Shown here: piece after piece, positions 6,927-7,748 of the stretch | Numbering within the stretch: position 1 is the first letter of the stretch | Layout: every line of letters begins with the position of its first letter | Assembly (NCBI GenBank): GCA_025357975.1 | Contig: JANYKY010000450.1 | Location: 1 to 7,748, forward strand | Source of the DNA: Gemmatimonadaceae bacterium | Lineage (GTDB): Bacteria > Gemmatimonadota > Gemmatimonadetes > Gemmatimonadales > Gemmatimonadaceae | Direction: 5' to 3' | Length of the DNA stretch: 7,748 nucleotides | The notes under the pieces: model-generated | The model's input: only the letters and a program-made list of their open reading frames with translations | What the model was told of the DNA's origin: nothing | Databases searched by the model: none | Made by a program: the position numbers and the translations under genes

Positions 6927-7078
6927 TCTGGTACTTCCTCGTGTTGTTATGTTCGTCGGAAGTCCGGAAAGCCGTCCCCGCCGACCTGTTTTGACTCGCC
7001 AAATTGAAAAAGACCTGGATTTACCCAGGTCCCCTTGCGTGTTCACTGGCGAGTCGGGGCGCACACCCGTGCGCCTAG
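6927..7078 (-). promoter_or_regulatory. Long structured 5' leader of the csp mRNA
   Basis: About 150 nt separate the predicted transcription start (near 7078) from the csp ATG, a length typical of cspA-type leaders, which often respond to temperature. In order on the minus strand it contains a 7-bp GC hairpin at the very 5' end (GGCGCAC/GTGCGCC, 7075-7058, 4-base loop). Next comes one arm of a 9-bp inverted repeat (GACTCGCCA, 7055-7047), then a full intrinsic terminator (7031-7007), then the second arm (TGGCGAGTC, 7001-6993). A second copy of CAGGTC (6988-6983) could pair with the 5' arm of the terminator stem. The ribosome-binding site stretch (about 6955-6927) is A-rich and looks unstructured. 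I recognise no named riboswitch. Confidence 0.6.
7007..7031 (-). terminator. Intrinsic terminator inside the csp leader, candidate attenuator
   Basis: On the minus strand GACCTGG (7031-7025) pairs perfectly with CCAGGTC (7018-7012) across a 6-base loop, and five U residues (7011-7007) follow at once. This is the textbook form of a Rho-independent terminator. It lies 80 bases upstream of the csp start codon and about 50 bases after the predicted transcription start. No gene on this strand precedes it in the window, so it must act either as an attenuator for csp or as the end of a short independent RNA. Confidence 0.75.
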
Positions 7079-7084
7079 CAGAGA

Positions 7085-7113
7085 AAGATAGAAGCCCCTT
7101 TTCGGTTTGTCAA
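7085..7113 (-). promoter_or_regulatory. Strong sigma70-type promoter of the csp transcript
   Basis: Reading the minus strand, a perfect -35 TTGACA (7113-7108) is followed after exactly 17 bases by TATCTT (7090-7085, 4 of 6 consensus bases). Transcription would start near 7078, just before the first leader hairpin. The csp gene is the only downstream target in reach. The perfect -35 box with optimal spacing makes this the best promoter in the window. Confidence 0.75.
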
Positions 7114-7160
7114 TCATGGGCGGAACAACCGGCACCAGCAGGCGGAAAGAGGATCAAATG

Positions 7161-7408
7161 CCTGCGGGCTCTGCGGACTGCGGACCAACAGCCACTTCGG
7201 ACTGCGGATTGATTACGGACTGCGGGCCTACTGCGGAGCTGAGGACGGTCACGCCACTGCGAAACTTCGGACTACGGAGCAAACCGCGGACTCGACAAAT
7301 CCCCCGCGAACGACTTCTCGGCTCGTCTTCACGTCCGCAGCAGGTCCGAAGTCCGCAATTAATCCGAAGTCCGAAGTGGCTGTTAAAGTCCGCAATCCGC
7401 AATTAATC
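7161..7408. repeat. 248-bp heptad-repeat inverted-repeat element (MITE- or REP-like)
   Basis: This is most of the otherwise gene-free stretch between the csp promoter and the RidA gene. The left part carries the 7-base unit YTKCGGA (for example 7171, 7178, 7195, 7202, 7231). The right part carries its reverse complement TCCGMAR (7345, 7352, 7363, 7370, 7389, 7396). The two halves form an imperfect inverted repeat of about 75 bp (7171-7247 against 7326-7402), including a 17-bp perfect core (7187-7203 with 7368-7384). The centre holds further units (7265, 7272). The hexamer CAAATG flanks the element on both sides (7155-7160 and 7409-7414), like a target-site duplication. No protein is supported inside it. 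Confidence 0.7.
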
Positions 7409-7505
7409 CAAATGGCAGTTTCCCACTGTCATGGAACGAATGTACGTAGGCGCACCGTTGCAGGCTTGCTGTGGAGTTGCTGGCCGTCGCCAGATATTTT
7501 GAAGC

Positions 7506-7748
7506 ATGAGCAATAACGACAATTCTTATCGCCAGAATTACTCATCGGGCGTGAAGTTCGAATCGATTGTGGGTTATTCGCGCGCAGTGCGAGTCGGCGC
7601 TCACGTTCACGTCTCCGGCACGACGGCAACGGGGCCCGACGGTGTAATCGTGGGTGCAGGTGATGCCGGCGCGCAGACGGTCCAGATAATCGCTAATATC
7701 AAGCGCGCACTCGAAGCCCTTGGCGCAACGCTCGACGACGTGGTGAAG
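7506..7748 (+). CDS. RidA (YjgF/YER057c/UK114) family protein, 5' part
   Basis: The first 81 codons are present and the gene leaves the window at 7748; the family is usually about 130 residues. [25 protein letters not shown] (18-42), then [28 protein letters not shown] (54-81), match the N-terminal two-thirds of RidA-like proteins. Canonical RidA hydrolyses reactive enamine/imine intermediates released by PLP enzymes, forming trimers in the cytoplasm. The catalytic Arg that would show whether this member has that activity lies beyond the window. The ATG at 7506 is fixed by an in-frame TGA two codons upstream. The ribosome-binding site is weak (GAAG only 1 base before the ATG). No neighbouring biosynthetic gene indicates its substrate. 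It is divergent from csp with the repeat element between them. I see nothing convincing at 7415-7505. Confidence 0.9.
   Translation, partial: MSNNDNSYRQNYSSGVKFESIVGYSRAVRVGAHVHVSGTTATGPDGVIVGAGDAGAQTVQIIANIKRALEALGATLDDVVK

Noticed and set aside
6924..7064. N-terminal extension of the cold-shock protein to a GTG at 7064
   Set aside because: The added 46 residues have no cold-shock similarity and span a terminator hairpin. The ATG at 6926 has a Shine-Dalgarno sequence and gives the standard protein length.
7107..7406. Open frames on both strands within the heptad repeat
   Set aside because: The frames exist because the 7-base units lack stops; the translations are low-complexity and carry no ribosome-binding site.
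7161..7408. CRISPR array
   Set aside because: Units are 7 bases, variable, without unique spacers, and inverted between the two halves; there are no cas genes nearby.
7480..7493. Small hairpin CTGGC/GCCAG upstream of the RidA gene
   Set aside because: A 5-bp stem is expected often by chance in GC-rich DNA, and it has no U-tract or conserved context.

Overview
The window looks like chromosomal DNA from a GC-rich soil or aquatic bacterium. IF-1 and the cold-shock protein, together with secreted M13 and DUF5117-type metallopeptidases and a DUF3667-type zinc-ribbon membrane protein, fit Gemmatimonadota best. That is a judgement from remembered family members, not a search. There is no rRNA, tRNA, transposase, phage gene or CRISPR array.

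Left part (1-3066, all minus strand): a tightly packed cluster begins with an 815-residue lipoprotein metzincin. It runs directly into a DUF3667-like gene (TTG start abutting the protease TGA) that appears to have lost its middle and its frame. An ATGA overlap then leads into a gene that leaves the window at base 1. Positions 3067-3220 form a divergent control region: a good minus-strand promoter for the metzincin, and a 15-bp near-palindrome plus a strong ribosome-binding site before the plus-strand gene.

Middle (3221-6284): a complete exported M13 (neprilysin/PepO-like) metallopeptidase converges on a complete NAD-dependent epimerase/dehydratase. Their stop codons lie 7 bases apart. A perfect 12-bp-stem hairpin occupies the last codons of the epimerase, and a second perfect inverted repeat (13-bp arms) lies just inside it.

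Right part (6396-7748): infA and a CspA-family gene, both small OB-fold nucleic-acid-binding proteins, lie in tandem on the minus strand, separated by a strong intrinsic terminator. The csp gene has a leader of about 150 nt behind a near-consensus promoter (TTGACA-17-TATCTT). The leader holds a 5'-end hairpin and a second complete intrinsic terminator upstream of the start codon, so csp is probably controlled by terminator read-through, or a small RNA of about 70 nt is made there. Upstream lies a 248-bp element of heptad repeats arranged as a long inverted repeat and flanked by a 6-bp direct repeat, which resembles a MITE or REP-like element. The 5' end of a RidA-family gene runs off the right edge.

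Functionally, the left half concerns extracytoplasmic proteolysis by two unrelated zinc peptidases. The right half concerns RNA structure and translation initiation. No new multi-gene system is evident. The items most worth checking are the csp leader, the heptad inverted repeat and the broken DUF3667 gene.
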